Shown here piece by piece: positions 12,760-26,122 of a DNA stretch of 64,000 nucleotides (the stretch's first letter is position 1; every line of letters starts with the position of its first letter). A model generated the notes under the pieces. That model was given only the letters and a program-made list of their open reading frames with translations, had not been told where the DNA came from and searched no databases. Where the stretch lies: positions 8,710,086 through 8,774,085 of the forward strand of contig NC_037644.1 of NCBI RefSeq assembly GCF_003254395.2, written 5' to 3'. The stretch comes from Apis mellifera. Its lineage: Eukaryota > Arthropoda > Insecta > Hymenoptera > Apidae. The position numbers and the translations under genes were made by a program.

Positions 12760-15700
12760 ATGTCTTCAATTCGTGGTATTAATGTAAGAGAAATATATTA
12801 TATAATACAAAAATAAATAAATATTGTACATAATATTTTATGATTAATAATAGACAAAAATTAGTCTTATAAAATGTACTATAAAATATTTTAATTAAAA
12901 ATATTTTTCACAGAACTTGAAAGGTAAAATAATAGCAATTAGAAGAGAAGATCAGTCAGTATGGGAAAGAAGAGCTCCTTTAGCACCTGCGAATGTTCGT
13001 CGATTAATTAGAGCAGGGGTAAAAGTAATTGTACAACCTAGTAATAGAAGGGCTTATCCTGCACATTCTTATCAAGCTGCAGGCGCTATATTGCAAGAGG
13101 ATATTAGTTCTGCTTCTGTTATTTTCGGAGTGAAACAAGTTCCTGTGGATCAACTTATTTCCAATAAAACTTATTGCTTTTTTTCTCATACCATTAAGGC
13201 ACAAGAAAGTAATATGCCACTTCTAGATGCTATACTTGAAAAGAATATACGTTTGGTAGATTATGAAAAATTAACAGATATTAACGGGCAAAGAGTGGTT
13301 GCGTTTGGAAAATATGCTGGTGTAGCAGGCATGGTAAATATATTACATGGACTTGGATTAAGATTACTTGCATTAGGACATCATACACCATTCATGGTAA
13401 GATTAATTCAAATTAAAAAATTAATTAAGTCAAGTTAAGAATAAAATGAATTTTTTAAATATTTTTGATTGATATCTTTTTCAAATTATTTCTTCTGTTT
13501 ATATTTGATATATTATATAAATAATTAACTTTTATTATATTTTGTAGTTTTAAAATTGATTTTAAAATAGAGTATTCCAAATATCCGAAGTTAGTAACGG
13601 GAAATTTAAAAGTCGTTGAATTTTTTTTGGACATCAAAAGAAATTAGACTATTCTTATTTTGTCATCGAATGATTTATGATAGGAATCAGAATTTAATGA
13701 ATATGATGTCCTGGATGAAATCAGATTTAATTATTATAGAAAGATTCTAAATGACCATTTTGGATCTTTACAGCTGTAAATTATAGATAGTTGTTACAGA
13801 GATTTTTATGAAAAATAATTGAATTAAAATTGAAAATGACAAAATTTACAAGTTGTCAAAATAAATAATATAACGAAACGATTTTTTAAATTAAGAAATG
13901 CTGATTTAATTTTTTTAGAAGATTTAATCGTGAAATGTGAAAAAGGATGTCTTTTTTGAGAGAACTGTATCGAGTCGCTTTTCATATTTTTATACAATTT
14001 TAAAAAAGAAAGAAATCTTGATTTCTGATGTGTTTTAATGTTCAATTTCTAACATAATTTTTTAACAAATTTGGAATGTTATATTTTGAACAAAAAATAT
14101 TATATTTTACATTAGTTCTAGTCTTTGTTGTCGAAATATGAAAGATAAAATGATTTAATTAAATGCATTTCAGTTTTTAATGATTTTATTTGAAATTTAT
14201 TTAAAATTTTACATTATACTGATAATGATTAATGAACTTATATTTATATTTACATAATAATTAATAAGAGAAATATAACATTTCTGAATGAAATTTTTTC
14301 TGGTCAATGGATATAGAAAGAGATGTGGAGAAGAGATCTTCTTGCTCATACCATAATTATTATTTATGTTATGTAAATTAATCTAAAACATTATTTTAAG
14401 TAAACAATTATTAGATTATCAGAAATAAATATTTCCTTAAGAGTTTGAATGCATTTGATTATTTATGATTTATATTACTTCATTTTCCATATCTTTAGAA
14501 CGAAGATGAATAGACTCATATATATATATCATAATAATATTTTTTGTTCTTAAATTTATTATTATTAAATTTTGATAGTTTTTATCTGGAATATCCTGTA
14601 TAAATTAATTAATTGTATAATTATATAATTAATTATATTTTTTATCATGATAAGAATTATATTGATATTTATCAATACATATACATACACATACACATAT
14701 ATATATATTATTTTTATATATCTTAATATATTTTATATATATTTTTGTTATTTTAAAAATTATATATATAATGTTAGTCAGATATTGGAATCGTCTTTTA
14801 AGTGCACAAATTTTGTAGCTTTAAATATAGATAAGGAGAGTAAATTGCGAAGGAAGAATAAAGATAGAATAAAAATTGTGAAATTAGCATCATCTTTCAG
14901 ATCAGAGTATTATAAATAAAACATAAATATAGATAAAGAGAGATAAATAATAGAAGAAAGAGAAAAATAATATGGAATAAAAATTTATTATAATATATTA
15001 TATAATATAATATAATATAATAATTTTATATAACAAAAAAATCAACACTATCAAAAATAATATCAATATATTTTGTAAAGCATAATTGTTATAGTTTATA
15101 TAAAATAAAGGAGTATATTTTTAAATTATTATTATTAAATTATACGTATAAATTTATACATATCTAAATAACTAATAATTATTATTTACAGCATATTGGA
15201 CCAGCGCACAATTACAGAGATTCATCTATGGCACGACAAGCTATACGAGATGCAGGATATGAAATAGCATTAGGTGCAATGCCAAAATCAATTGGACCAT
15301 TGACTTTCATCTTCACCGGTAGCGGTAATGTGAGTCAAGGAGGACAAGAAGTTTTTCAAGAGCTTCCACACGAATATGTACCACCTGAAATGTTAAAAAA
15401 GGTTGCTGAACATGGTGGTAAGTATTGCAAGTATTTATTTCTGATTCCCTGAAAATATACATTGATATTATACATTCTATAAAATATGCAAATTAATTCT
15501 GCAACTATTTTATGGATATTTTTTTTTTTTATATTAAAACATTAAAAATAATTGTTTCAGATACGACAAAGATATATGGATGTGAGGTAAGGCGAAGACA
15601 TCATCTAGAAAGGAAAGATGGAGGTGGATTTGATTCTGAAGAATGTGACAAGCATCCTGAGAGATATATTTCGACTTTCAGCAAAACGATTGCACCATAC

Positions 15701-18700
15701 GCATCAGTGATAATTAATGGTATTTATTGGGCAGTTGATTCGCCTAAATTAGTAACAATACCAGATGCAAAATACTTGTTAAGACCAGCTTATACACCTT
15801 GGCTACCATCAAGCGTTGGTGCACCTTCTTTACCTCACAGAATGTTAGCTATCTGTGATATATCTGCAGACCCTGGAGGCAGTATCGAGTGAGTAAGATC
15901 AATATCAATATTAATTTAAAACTTTTCTTTTTTTTTTGCAATATGAATAGTATAATAGTAATAATAAATTTCATCAAGTTTGAAACGTCAATAATTTATA
16001 AAGATGCTTAGAAGATTTTAGAACTTAAATAAATGTAAATGCTCGTTTCTAAAATTTTCCTAGATTCATGAACGAATGCACAACTATTGACACACCATTT
16101 TGTTTATACGATGCTGATCGTAACAAGGATACGAAATCTTTCAAAGGACCCGGTGTGTTAGTCTGTTCAATCGACAACATGCCAACTCAATTACCAAAAG
16201 AATCTACAGATTTCTTTGGAAATCTTTTGTATCCTTATGCGTTAGATATTATTCAGTCGGATGCAAAGGCTCCGTTGGAGGAACATAATTTCAATCCGGC
16301 TGTACACGGTGCAATAATCGCATCTAACGGGCGGCTAACACCTAATTTTGAATATATTCAAGAATTAAGATTGTTGAATCATCGTTGTAAACATAAAGCA
16401 GACGATAAAGCACAAACTAAAAAGGTAAACTAAAAACAAAATCTTCATTCTTCACTTTCAAAAAATATATTTTTGCAAGTGTAAAAGTAATTTTTATAAT
16501 TGGAGACCTGATCATCAAGTTTTTTAAAAATTGAATTTACAAAAAATATATTATTGGCTGGTTGTAATGAAAGATTAATTGAACAATATTTCTTTTATAT
16601 TTTTTTCATAATATCATTAAATAAAAAAGAATTTTAATTTGAAAAATCACTTGCATCAATTAATTAATTCTGAAGACTTCTAGGAGTCTATAGATTTCTG
16701 TTTAAGAATTGCTATTCCATATAGCAAGTTTTATTAAGAAGCAACATTTTCAAATTAATTACTTTGAAAATCGATGCACACATGTATATATTTTATATTG
16801 AATTAAATTTTTTATTTAAAAAAACAAAATATTTTAATATTAGATATATCATAGATACTAATTACAATTAATAATTAATTGTGATACGTTAAAATATATT
16901 ATTTTGTGAATAGGTTGTTGTCCTTGGTGCTGGACATGTTTCCGGCCCGTTGGTCGAATATTTACACAGAGATAACAACATACGTTTAATTGTTGCGTCT
17001 CAATTGAAAGAGGAGGCAGACATTTTAGCAAATAATTTCCCTGGCGTGGAACCAGTTTTATTGAACGTTGTTGAACGTCCCGATACGTTGAACGACGTTG
17101 TTAAATCGGCGGATGTAGTGGTTTCCCTATTGCCTTACTCTTTACACCACGTCGTTGCAAATGCATGTATACACGCCAAAACTCATTTGGTAACAGCAAG
17201 TTACATGAACGAAGATGTTAGATCCTTACACGAAGAGTAAGTTAAATAAATAAATAAATAATTTTAATATATATTAACAAAAATGAGGAAAAGGATGGTA
17301 TTCTGATCTTCTGATTCATAAATTGATCCCTTCATGATTTTCTTATATTTTTATTTATAATAAAGACATATCTGTATTAATACCAAATGATGTTACTTAT
17401 TAGATGTTGCTTGGTTAATTGAATTAAAAAATTTTTTTGTTCATTTAATTATTTATTCCTGGAATTGGAATTCTACTTTTTGAGACACATAAAGATAGAT
17501 AAAAAACATTGATCAAAAGAATTTCAGTTAATAGCTCATTGAAACTGAATTAAAATATTGGTGTAAATATCATTTCTAGTATTGTGTAGCTATTTATTTA
17601 ATACTATTGTTTGAATCAATGGTTGCAATATGTTGAAGATATTGGAAGACATTGTCAATAATTTTCAGAATATTAAGAACAATTAATTAACAATTACTAA
17701 AAAATATAAAATTGGAGATTCGTTTTACCATTCTTTTCTCTATACAATATATTATATATTTAAAAACATCATTGATATGAATACAAATAATGATAGAATT
17801 AAAAATATATATATATATAATATATTAACATGTTAATTGCATTAGGGCTGTAGCAGCAGAAGTAACTATACTTAATGAAATAGGCTTAGACCCTGGTATC
17901 GATCACTTGCTAGCTTTAGAATGTTTCGACAATGTTAAACAAGCTGGTGGGAAAATCGAGTCTTTCATTTCCTGGTGCGGCGGTTTACCTGCACCAGAAT
18001 GTTCATCCAATCCTCTACGATATAAATTCAATTGGTCGCCAAGAGGAGTGTTGCTCAATACTTTGGCATCTGCCAAATATTATTCCAATAGACAAGTAAG
18101 CAAAAATTAACAATTTTGAAAAAATATCTTCGAACAAAAATGGCTCGTCAAACATTTACCTGATCATCAGAATATTTCCCTCAATGAAGAGAAATCTTGA
18201 AATTTTATTCCCATTTATAAAGGTTGTAGAAATAGAATCAGGAGGAAGTCTCATGTCTGCGGTTCAAGATTTAGATTTTTTGCCCGGTTTTGCGCTGGAA
18301 GGTTTTCCGAATCGAGACAGTACGATTTATAAAGATTTATACGGACTTAATAACGTCCACACGATTCTACGAGGCACATTAAGATTCAAAGGTTTCGCCA
18401 ATACCATACGAACTTTACAATATCTTCGGTTAACCGATTCCAATCCACATCCAAGTTTACATCCAAATGGTCCAGATATTACATGGGTATGTGTATATGT
18501 ACAGAGTATCACTATAATCATGGAAAAAATAAATTTGAAAGGCTGACAAAATTTACTATATCTAAAAATTTTGATTTATCAAGTTGCAAACATATTTAAA
18601 TTTATCTCTATCTCCAATGGAAAATTTCAATTATTTGATACATAAATTTTAATATTTTTGTATATTAACTCGTCGTCTTTGCTTCGATGTTTAGAATCGT

Positions 18701-19340
18701 TATGTGGAAGAATAATATTAATATTAATATCCAAATCGTGTTTATTATTCCAGAGAGTATTAATTTGCAACCTGCTTGGTTTGGCAAATGACAATATTTT
18801 TTACGAAAATTTAAAGAGAAAATTGGCAGAAGTGTTAAATTCGGAAGAAGGGGTGAAGGCAATCGAAGATTTAGGCCTTCTTCAAGAAGATTTAGTATTA
18901 AAGTTAAATACTCCGCTCGACACGTTAACCCATTACTTATCGAAGAAGCTGTGCTACGATCAAAACGAACGGGATCTGGTAATTTTAAGGCATGACGTGG
19001 GTATACTCTGGCCCGACAATAAGAGAGAAAACAGAGAAATTAATTTAGTATTATACGGCGACAGACAAGGTTACTCTGCTATGGCACGAACGGTCGGATA
19101 TCCGACAGCAATCGCAGTTAAAATGATCCTTGACGGTATTATTCTTTCTCTTTTTTTAATCGGAATTTTTCGAAACAATAAATTTTATTTTATTTTATTT
19201 TATTTTTCGTCTCGTGAATAATAGGTGAAATTCAAAAACGAGGCGTGATCCTTCCATTTACTCCGGACATTTATCGGCCTATATTGAATCGATTAAAAGC
19301 TGAAGGAATTGAATTTTTTGAAACGTCCAAATGGATCTGA
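12760..19340 (+). CDS. AASS: Alpha-aminoadipic semialdehyde synthase (LKR/SDH)
   Basis: Ten exons, 12760-12783, 12914-13396, 15192-15417, 15561-15888, 16064-16424, 16914-17236, 17846-18095, 18223-18486, 18754-19135 and 19225-19340, join in phase to 918 residues (human about 926). The enzyme performs the first two steps of the saccharopine route of lysine breakdown. Residues 1-474 are the lysine-ketoglutarate reductase half (IAIRREDQSVWERRAPLAP, FFSHTIKAQE, VAFGKYAGVAGMVNILHG, DISADPGGSIE). From residue 475 comes the saccharopine dehydrogenase half, opening with the Rossmann VVVLGAGHVSGP and continuing with LDPGIDHLLALE, WCGGLPAPE and YGDRQGYSAMARTVG. All introns are GT-AG. Intron 2 is about 1.8 kb. 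The first exon encodes only MSSIRGIN, and a stop lies upstream in frame, so no clear mitochondrial presequence is seen. AATAAA follows at 19384-19389. Confidence 0.96.
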
Positions 19341-20387
19341 TCTTTCCATGACATTAATTCCAATTGATTCTAAACATTGTGTAAATAAAATAGAAAGAAT
19401 TAAATTAACAATATTGATTTATTTATCCTTATGTAATTATGTCTTTAATATTTTACTTCACAATATTATTATAAAAATATATATAATAAAGAATATTATT
19501 TATTTTTTATTGAAGCGTTTTTTATAATTTTCATAATCTCTCATCTTAGATTCCTCTAAGATTTACGAATTTAATCTTGATCCACGTAAATTATTATATT
19601 CAAAATATGTTTCTTGTATGAAAAATTATAACAGTTATGAATTAACGTTAAATCATGTAAGATAATACATTGTATACATTCTATCAAGGCATATATAATT
19701 GTAGATATATGCACAAGTACTTATTCTTCTATAAATAGATCTTACTCTGGAATTCAACTTGCTCTCAAGCAAATTGTTAGGTACGTTTAGCAGTTAGAAT
19801 ATATTTCACTGTAAAGACGGATAGTTATTACTTTACAAAGTAGTTTTTATTCAGTGTGTTATAAAACATTGAACATTATAATTTTATTTAATTTAAGTAG
19901 ATGATTTTGACTAATCTTGTTTTATAGGAATAAGTAATAATATTACATTTAAAAGTTTTTTAAAATTTTTTTATAATTCTTATAATATTAAAAATATATT
20001 TTTATCGAATTTTTATATTATATTGAAAGTTCTTCTAAATAAAGAAAATTTATTTATTAGAATTTAGAATTTCTTGGAATTGGAATAATTAAAAAAAATG
20101 TATTATTTCTTGTAAATTATATTATTAGATGATATATATATATATATAAACATAATGATAATATATTTATATGTATGAAATGAATTTATTAATTATTTAT
20201 TAAAAATGTTGCTCAATTTTGTATAATTAAATTATTATTTAATAATTATTTAATTAATTTGTTTAAGTTTTACTACAAATTTTTAAAGTTTTTAATATAT
20301 ATAATAGATTACTTCATCATAATTATATATATATATAATTAATTTAATATATGAATATCTTTGTACAAAACAAAACTATTAAAAGCA
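19341..20387. other. Intergenic region between AASS and the SET/MYND gene
   Basis: AT-rich DNA holding the AASS 3' UTR on the left and the upstream region of the SET/MYND gene on the right. A short, less AT-biased stretch at about 19680-19860 includes a TATA-like box, listed separately. No coding frame is supported. Confidence 0.5.
19730..19760 (+). promoter_or_regulatory. Candidate core promoter (TATAAATAG plus initiator-like TCAACT)
   Basis: TATAAATAG at 19730-19738 is followed about 25 bases later by TCAACTT (19754-19760), a spacing compatible with a TATA/Inr promoter. It stands about 630 bp upstream of the SET/MYND start codon. TATA-like words are common in AT-rich DNA, so this is weak evidence. 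Confidence 0.25.
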
Positions 20388-23300
20388 ATGGAATCTCAAA
20401 CTTGTGTGATTTGTGGAGGACATTCAGTTCATAAATGCAGTGCCTGTGAAAATGTTTATTACTGCAGCAAAAAACATCAAAAAGAAGATTGGAAAAAACA
20501 TTCAAAAATTTGCAAATCCTTTAAGGTTAGAAATATTTTATTAATATTTTTGTATTAATCAATTTCTCATTATTATTATTTTAAAATATAACAAAATAAT
20601 ATCATGACTAATTATAGAGCTCGATAACTTTTTATACTATTTTAATAACACTATCCAAATTTTAAAACATTTTTTTGATCTACGACATTTACTAAATAAT
20701 TCCAACAACCCATATTATCATATATTAATCCTATTATAATTTTTTTGAGTTGAATTATTAAATCTTCAATATTTTTTATTGCAGGTCATATAATGTCATT
20801 TGTTCAAAAATAAGTCTCTATCATAATTTTATTTGTTTTTACTTTCATATTACCACTATATTTTTTACATAAAATAAAAATTTAAAAATTATTTTATTTA
20901 TTAAACTATTTTATTTTTCATGAAATATTGCAATTATTTTATCTTTCGTAAATTATATTATAATTTATGATCAATTAATTATATATACATTTATTATTTC
21001 AAAGTTAGCAGAAAATCCTTCGTTGGGTCGTCATTATATAGCTACGAGAAATATCAAAGTTGGAGAAATTATTCTACGGGACGATCAACCCTTGATAACA
21101 GGTCTTATGTACAACACTGTCCCTGTGTGCCTTCAATGTTATACGGTGTTAAATCAAGAGATTGCAATACCTTGTGAAAAATGTGGCTGGCCTCTTTGTC
21201 AAAACTGTAACGAACATGGATTGGAATGTAAATTTTCTTCTTCTCGCAGAGATTCTAAGGTAATCATTATCCTCAAGATTGTTAAAATTCACTGAGAAGA
21301 AATATACGTAATATCGCAGATTTCAATAACCGAATTTGGCTATCCACATCCGAGTTACCAATGCATAAATGTTATAAGAGCTTTGTCATTGAAGGATACT
21401 AATCCAGAATCTTATAAAAAGTTAATATCCCTCGAAAGTCATTGCAATGAAATGAATAATTCTAAAGAGCCATTAAATATTGCTCATTTCATCAAGAGAT
21501 TCTTCAAGGCAGATGACATATCGGAAGAAGAAATTGCAACAATCATTGGTATCTTGCAGGTAAAAATTTAATACTGTAATATCAAAATTTTTGGCCATTT
21601 ATTTTCTTGATGATCTGAAGGATTGAAGGATATATTCCAATGGTATATACAATAAAATTTCATTTTTATTTTTATGTTCTATATTTGGAAGCTGAAAGAC
21701 TAATAGTTCTGAATAGTCAATCATTGTTTTTTAAAAATAAATAATAAATAGATTTTTCTTAAATTACAGGTTAATGGTCACGAAGTTCCACTAACTGATT
21801 CACCATATGTAGCGGTTTATGAAATGGCATCATTAATTGAGCATAATTGTAGAGCCAATTGCTCAAAAAGTTTCACTGATATGGGAGGATTGATTATTCG
21901 TGCTGCACTACCTATTACGAAGGGTGATTATGTTTACATAAAATTCAGATAATTTATTTAATTATATTCTCTTATAATAATAATTAATAATTAATATTTT
22001 CGTGTTATAAGAATGCAATATAAATAGATTCGTGTATTTATGTATTTTTAGATTGAAATAAAGCCTGTTGTTCATACGTTATATTTATAGAATGAAATAA
22101 AAAAAAGGAAAATTTAGAAAGAACGAAAAAATCGATGCTTGGTAAACGATTGTATGTTATAAAACTTATAAGATTTTCTCTTTTTGTAAATTATTCAGAG
22201 ATCAATTCATTAATTCATTAATTATTACGAATTATTTTTAATTGTTTATAAATACATATAATATTATAATTGTAAAAAATATGTTTTAGGAGATCACATT
22301 TCTATATGTTACACTGATCCATTATGGGGTACTGCAAACAGAAGACATCACCTTCTTAAAACAAAATTTTTTGAATGTATTTGTAATCGATGTCAAGATC
22401 CTACAGAATTTCAAACTATGTTTAATGCTTTAAAATGCAATAATATGTAAGTTAATGTTAATTTCATAACATAAATTATTAAGAATATTTTTAATAAAAT
22501 ATATGCATATGCATATAGAGTTGAAGAAATTGAAGAAAATAATAAAAATTTGTCAAACTTTTAAATTAAACATTTAATAGAATTTCCATAAGAAATTGAA
22601 GAATAAATTATTCTTATTTTACTACTCTAATCTTGTATAAGAATTGATTTATTTATTTTCAGAAATTGTTCGGGATACATATTGCCAAAAACTTTCCTTG
22701 AACAGGAACAAGATTACATATGCAAAATTTGTGAATCAGTCGTTTCTTGTACAGAGATTGAAAAAGTATTGGAAGACATTGGTATAGACCTATCAAATAT
22801 GAAGAAAAACGATATTGTTGCATGTAAAGAATTTCTAGACCGATATAAAAATGATCTTCATCCAAATCATTATTATAACATCGACGTAACGATCGCCTTG
22901 GCTCAATTGATCGGGCAACAAACTGGTGGATTGGCGGTAATCGAGGAAAATCTTCTGATTGAGAAAATAAAATTATGCAAAAAATTGGACACTTTGCTTA
23001 AATTACTCGTTCCAGGTATATGAGATGTGATATACAGTTTTTCCAGAATATAATAACTAATATAAATATAAAATTAAATTAATCCTATTTTTAATTGGAC
23101 ACTTAAGGTCACTACTACATTGTGACGAAGTAACAAGAAAACTATTTGTGCACTCTCTCGAATGCGAATTCCATTTTTACAAGGAAAATGATATCGGTGA
23201 CTGATACACGCCGATTTTGATGAAATTTTGTATAATTGTTTGGACCAGCCTATAGATTTTTCCCATATTTGGTTCGTGTTACTTTTTTACTTTGATACCT

Positions 23301-25584
23301 TCTCGAATGATGGGTCTGACTCGTCATTGTAACTTAATGTGAAAGTTGAGCTATACTCATAAACTTTGAACTACTAATGAATTTTGTTCTTTTGTGTTTT
23401 GAATTAATGAATTTATTGAATTAAGAATTAATCGTTGATATCTCTTTAAAGCATGAATCCTCCATATTTGGATCACAAATTGATCTTTGAATTTTGGATC
23501 ATTATAATTATTTTTATTTGTAATTATTTATATACGAAATTTAATAATAAAAATTCTCGGTAATTTCAATATAATCATTTATATAGAATACAATAAATAG
23601 AAAAAATATTAAAGATTCATTATATGGTCATATTGAATAATTATATTTGCTGTATCAAATTTTTAATATTTATTTTATTTCATCTTATCAAAAATATATT
23701 AAAACGTACGATTATCATTAAAAATTAATAGTAGAAATGCATGCTATTATTTGTGTGTGAATTTTGCGAATTTTATCATTTCTTCATTTTATTATATCTC
23801 AGAAATGAAGATAACTAATCGACCCATGCTATATATAACATTATTTTAAAATAATTATATCGGCAAAGTTTGTCAGTTTTTATTTGGATCACCTTGTATA
23901 TAAATATACTTGACCTAATATATTATATTAGGTGAAGAATTCTCGAAAACCCTATTCGTTCTAAACCGATTTCTACGACGACTGAACGAAGTTGGACGTC
24001 AATCAATCGTCTTACCGATCTCACAACATGCTTGGCTATCGGTAAATAGAGGTATAAGGATCCATTAATTGTAAAAATAGATTATAAATATTCATATATC
24101 AGTTTATTAATATTGTTAATAAATCTTACATTATAATAGCAGATAATATTGCAGATAATTGCAGATAATATTCAATTAAAATTTTTTAATAATTATCAAT
24201 ACAAAACAAAAGTTGCAAAGAAAATTTTATTCTTGTTTCATATTTTTTACACTATGAATCATCAATTTACAAATACATATATTTGATATGTAAAATATCA
24301 TTAATATTGACAAATAATTTGTATCTTTTGTTTCAGCTGAAAATCGAATTCGTGGTTTAATTCTTTTCGAGTTGCATGCAGCTCTTGCAGAATTAAGTAG
24401 ACGATATAAAAACGAGGAAACCATGATATCATTACTGGTATGAATATATATATTTAATATATATTTAATTAATATGATTTTGTCATTAAATTCAGGAAAA
24501 TTATATCTGAAATTTTTTTTTATATTTTTTAATATTTTATACTTCAATTAGTTGCCGCTATATAAAGAATATCCATAGCACTTAATATAATGCAAAGATC
24601 ATGAATAGGTTCTGTGATTCACTTATTTTTTCCTGGAAATACTACGTTCTTCTAGGAATTGTGTCTATCATTCATATGGAGTTTGAGATAAATCAATGTT
24701 AAGAAATGATAAAGACAGAAATAGAATAGTGAACAATTAAAAAATTTTTTTTACATGATATCTCGGAAATTGGAAATCATATAAAGATAAATAAAAAAGC
24801 GTTTTAAAGAACAAGATTTCGCGATTTTATCTTTCGTTCAGTGATCAAGAATCATTATCTTTAAAATTATAATATTAAAGTTAAATATAATATTTAAATT
24901 TAATAGGGTTTAATCGTGATTTAAATTACAAAATAAATAATTTTAAAATAATTTTTATTTCTGGAAAAATATTATTTATAACATAATTTTATTTATAATA
25001 TATTATAGACTTTAAATTAGTTTAAGAAATCCTTGATGGAGTACCTCCTGATTGAGGTAAATTGAATCTTCAATTTTCTGTTTAATCGAATATTTTTTCT
25101 GATTTATCTGAATTAATTAAACAGGTTTTTGTGGTTTTTTTCTACAATTTTTAGATATCTAGTCGAACAAATCGCAAATATTATATTTATATTGATTATG
25201 TAAAATATGCAAAACATAATATCAAAAATATGTATTTTCATAAAAGTTCATAGTTTAATAATTATAATATCTATAAAATATTTCTTGGATAATTAAGAAA
25301 CATTCATTTTATATTTATAGAAATACAAAAAAAAAATTATTAATGCATTTATAAAAAATTTAATTTATGGACGAGTATAAATACTGTTATTTATGTTTGA
25401 ATTCAAGATTAAATAAAAAAATTTTTTTTTCTTTTTATAGCAGGAATCAAAAAAATATTTAATTGATGGCTATCAATTGTTAAAATATGAACCAAAAATT
25501 CTGCCAGAAGGAAAAATTGCTCAACATGCTGAGAAAAATTTAGAAGAAATAACTAAACTTTTAAAACAGTTTCACATGAAATAA
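20388..25584 (+). CDS. SET and MYND domain protein, SmydA-8/msta-like
   Basis: Eight exons, 20388-20525, 21005-21259, 21320-21559, 21770-21923, 22290-22446, 22663-23015, 24337-24437 and 25441-25584, join in phase to 513 residues. The N-terminus (about 1-42) is a MYND zinc finger: CVICGGH, CSACENVYYCSKKHQ and a final HSKIC. A split SET domain follows. Its N-terminal part is LGRHYIATRNIKVGEII and its C-terminal part has SLIEHNCRANC, KGDHISICYTDPLWGT and FFECICNRC, the post-SET cysteine cluster. The insert carries further cysteine pairs (CLQC, CEKCGWPLC). The layout matches the arthropod SmydA family, whose substrates are poorly known, so enzymatic activity is inferred. The start ATG is the first in-frame ATG in the MYND exon; an upstream non-coding exon is possible. 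AATAAA lies at 25592-25597. Intron 6 is unusually long (1321 bases) and holds a candidate cassette exon. Confidence 0.88.
23100..23910. repeat. Possible relict repeat in SET/MYND intron 6
   Basis: This intronic segment differs from its surroundings. It has mixed-composition patches such as GATACACGCCGATTTTGATG (near 23203) and TTTGGATCACCTTGTATA (near 23884) of a kind I associate with decayed insect repeats. No open frame or clear terminal repeats are visible, so the element class cannot be given. Confidence 0.25.
23932..24051 (+). other. Candidate in-phase cassette exon in the SET/MYND gene
   Basis: Inside intron 6 (a phase 1 intron) there is a 120-base block with less AT bias. It is preceded by TATTAG and followed by GTATAAGG, and it reads open in the required phase with phase 1 at both ends. 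Inclusion would insert about 40 residues (beginning GEEFSKTLFVLNRFLRRLNE) between LLVPG and AENRIRG without breaking the frame. The family normally has the two flanking exons adjacent, so constitutive inclusion is unlikely. A chance or repeat-derived open block is the alternative. Confidence 0.3.
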
Positions 25585-26122
25585 AATTCATAATAAATAT
25601 ACACTTAAATATATAAGTTCAATAAATTTCAATTTGTTCGAAACAAATATTATAAGAAATATCAAATTGTAAGAATCTTTTTTAAAGAAATAAATATACC
25701 AAATATACAAATATATCAAAATAAATTTGGTCTTGTTGAGTTTTCGATATAAGATATCAAATTATTTATACGTAATATAAAGATATATTGTTAATTTAAC
25801 TTATTTATTTTACTAACTTTATATTTTTTTTAAATTTATAAATTGAAAATAAATTGAATTAGGAATGAGATAAATAGAAAACTTATTTAAGAACATGAAA
25901 ACGTAATAAAATAATCGATAATATAGATATATGTAAAGTATTATATGTAAGTAACATTTTTATAATATTTTAAATTTTTAATAAGAAAATATATATCTTT
26001 ATTTCAATCAATCTTAAAACATAATATAATAAACGTAATATATAAAATTTTTTTTATGTATCAAATTATTTACATTTTATATTATATTTATTTTAAAATT
26101 TATAAATAAGAAAAAATTTGTC
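25585..26122. other. Convergent 3' region between the SET/MYND gene and TTC37
   Basis: A stretch of about 540 bases of AT-rich DNA lies between two genes that converge. AATAAA for the plus-strand gene is at 25592-25597. TTTATT (the complement of AATAAA) for the minus-strand gene is at 26087-26092. Nothing else is seen. Confidence 0.6.

Noticed and set aside
14647..14919. 90-codon open frame in AASS intron 2
   Set aside because: It starts in a low-complexity TACATATA tract, has no recognisable domain and lies inside an intron whose flanking exons join cleanly.
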